Assembly: GCA_030592085.1 (NCBI GenBank)
Contig: JAUUZV010000112.1
Span: 1 to 7,803 of the forward strand
Origin: Clostridia bacterium
Lineage (GTDB): Bacteria; Bacillota; Clostridia; DUPQ01
Direction: 5' to 3'
DNA: 7,803 bases
Shown: one piece after another, positions 6,884 through 7,803 of the stretch
How positions within the stretch are numbered: the first letter of the stretch is position 1
How the letters are laid out: every line of letters starts with the position of its first letter
The notes under the pieces: model-generated
Databases searched by the model: none
Told to the model about the DNA's origin: nothing
What the model saw: only the letters and a program-made list of their open reading frames with translations
Made by a program: the position numbers and the translations under genes

Positions 6884-7803
6884 TTATTTTGCGTCAACAG
6901 TTGCCATGTATGAAATTAAATCAATAACTTTACTTGAATAACCCCACTCATTATCATACCAAGATACAACTTTAACAAAATGATCAGTTAAAGACAATCC
7001 AGCTTTTGCATCAAAGATTGATGTTCTTGGATCGTGAATAAAGTCACTTGAAACAACATCTTCATCTGTATAACCTAAGATTCCTTTAAGTTCATTTTCA
7101 CTTGCTTTTTTCATTGCAGCTTTAATATCTTCATATGAAGCAGCCTTTTCTAAATTACAAACTAAATCAACAACTGAAGCATCAGGTGTTGGAACTCTAA
7201 AAGCCATTCCAGTTAATTTGCCATTCAATTCAGGTAATACAACTCCTACAGCAATTGCTGCGCCTGTTGTTGATGGAATAATATTTTGTGCACAAGCTCT
7301 ACCCATTCTCCAGTTTTTAGAAGATGGTCCGTCAACAGTTTTTTGTGTTGATGTATAAGAGTGAATTGTAGTCATTAAACCTTCTTTAATCCCAAAATTA
7401 TCATTTAATACTTTTGCAATTGGTGCTAAACAGTTAGTAGTACAAGATGCATTTGATACGATATCCATATCAGTTGTATATGTATCATTATTAACACCCA
7501 TAACAAACATTGGAGTTACTTTATCTTTAGCTGGTGCACTTATGATAACTTTTTTAGCTCCACCTTTTAAATGAGCAGAAGCTTTTTCAGTAGTTAAGAA
7601 AACACCGGTTGCTTCAACAACATAATCAGCTCCACATTCAGACCAAGGAATTTCTGCTGGATTCATTTTTGCATATACAGCGATTTCTTCGCCATTAACA
7701 ATTAATTTATCTTCTTTATATTCAACTTCTCCATTAAATCTGCCATGTACTGTGTCATATTTCACCATATAAGCCATATAGTCAGTTGTCATGAAAGGAT
7801 CAT
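6884..7803 (-). CDS. gap: Glyceraldehyde-3-phosphate dehydrogenase (5' end outside window)
   Basis: Phosphorylating GAPDH makes 1,3-bisphosphoglycerate and a reduced nicotinamide cofactor, the substrate step for the adjacent PGK. The frame stays open to the right edge: DPFMTTDYMAYMVKYDT matches the family after the first beta strands, so the true start lies beyond the window and about 35 N-terminal residues, including the GFGRIGR dinucleotide motif, are missing. The ATG at 7790-7792 is an internal methionine. Visible residues include the nucleophile Cys in SNASCTTNCLAP (residue 120 of the visible part), the catalytic His in TTIHSYTSTQ (147), the phosphate-binding region ending in MAFRVPTPDASVVDL, and the C-terminal SWYDNEWGYS motif. 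One oddity is TGAAIAVG, where most homologues have TGAAKAVG. NAD versus NADP preference cannot be judged because the relevant N-terminal part is absent. gap is probably the first gene of the operon or close to it. Confidence 0.97.
   Translation of the reverse strand, partial: DPFMTTDYMAYMVKYDTVHGRFNGEVEYKEDKLIVNGEEIAVYAKMNPAEIPWSECGADYVVEATGVFLTTEKASAHLKGGAKKVIISAPAKDKVTPMFVMGVNNDTYTTDMDIVSNASCTTNCLAPIAKVLNDNFGIKEGLMTTIHSYTSTQKTVDGPSSKNWRMGRACAQNIIPSTTGAAIAVGVVLPELNGKLTGMAFRVPTPDASVVDLVCNLEKAASYEDIKAAMKKASENELKGILGYTDEDVVSSDFIHDPRTSIFDAKAGLSLTDHFVKVVSWYDNEWGYSSKVIDLISYMATVDAK

Noticed and set aside
7790..7792. ATG at 7792 as the start of gap
   Set aside because: The frame continues open to the window edge with residues DPF that fit the family, and starting here would lose the dinucleotide-binding motif. 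The gene is partial, not short.

Overview
The window is an AT-rich, densely coding stretch of bacterial chromosome. All recognisable genes lie on the minus strand, so transcription runs from high to low coordinates. Read in that direction it holds: the 3' part of gap (glyceraldehyde-3-phosphate dehydrogenase, entering from the right edge); a single in-frame gene fusing phosphoglycerate kinase to triosephosphate isomerase (pgk-tpi); gpmI (cofactor-independent phosphoglycerate mutase); eno (enolase); a strong rho-independent terminator; and the 5' part of a large membrane sensor gene that leaves through the left edge. No stretch above 300 bases lacks a gene, and I see no RNA gene, insertion sequence, CRISPR array or long repeat.

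The four metabolic genes give five enzyme activities that together form the triose half of glycolysis: TIM interconverts the triose phosphates, GAPDH makes 1,3-bisphosphoglycerate, PGK yields 3-phosphoglycerate and ATP, GpmI gives 2-phosphoglycerate, and enolase gives phosphoenolpyruvate. The last three genes are only 12 and 14 bases apart and read as one operon. gap is separated from pgk-tpi by 83 bases containing a GC-rich hairpin with an interrupted T-tract, which could let gap be expressed more than the rest.

The gene at the left edge (at least 632 residues) has a signal peptide, two extracytoplasmic domains resembling solute-binding proteins, one membrane helix and the start of a cytoplasmic HD domain of the HD-GYP type. 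It looks like a ligand-sensing cyclic-di-GMP phosphodiesterase. It lies beyond the eno terminator and is probably a separate transcription unit.

Organism: low GC, Gram-positive-style gene order and, for eno, a perfect AGGAGG ribosome binding site fit a low-GC Bacillota or Mycoplasmatota (Acholeplasma/Izemoplasma-like) lineage. A low-GC member of the Thermotogales is an alternative, because the PGK-TIM fusion is best known from Thermotoga. All 16 tryptophans seen in the five reading frames are TGG and all four visible stops are TAA, so nothing suggests the TGA=Trp code of the classical mycoplasmas. The placement is an inference; the sequence does not settle it.

The most noteworthy points are the PGK-TIM fusion with a seven-A run exactly at its seam, the double-sensor HD-GYP protein, and the gap/pgk hairpin. 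I do not see a wholly new system here.
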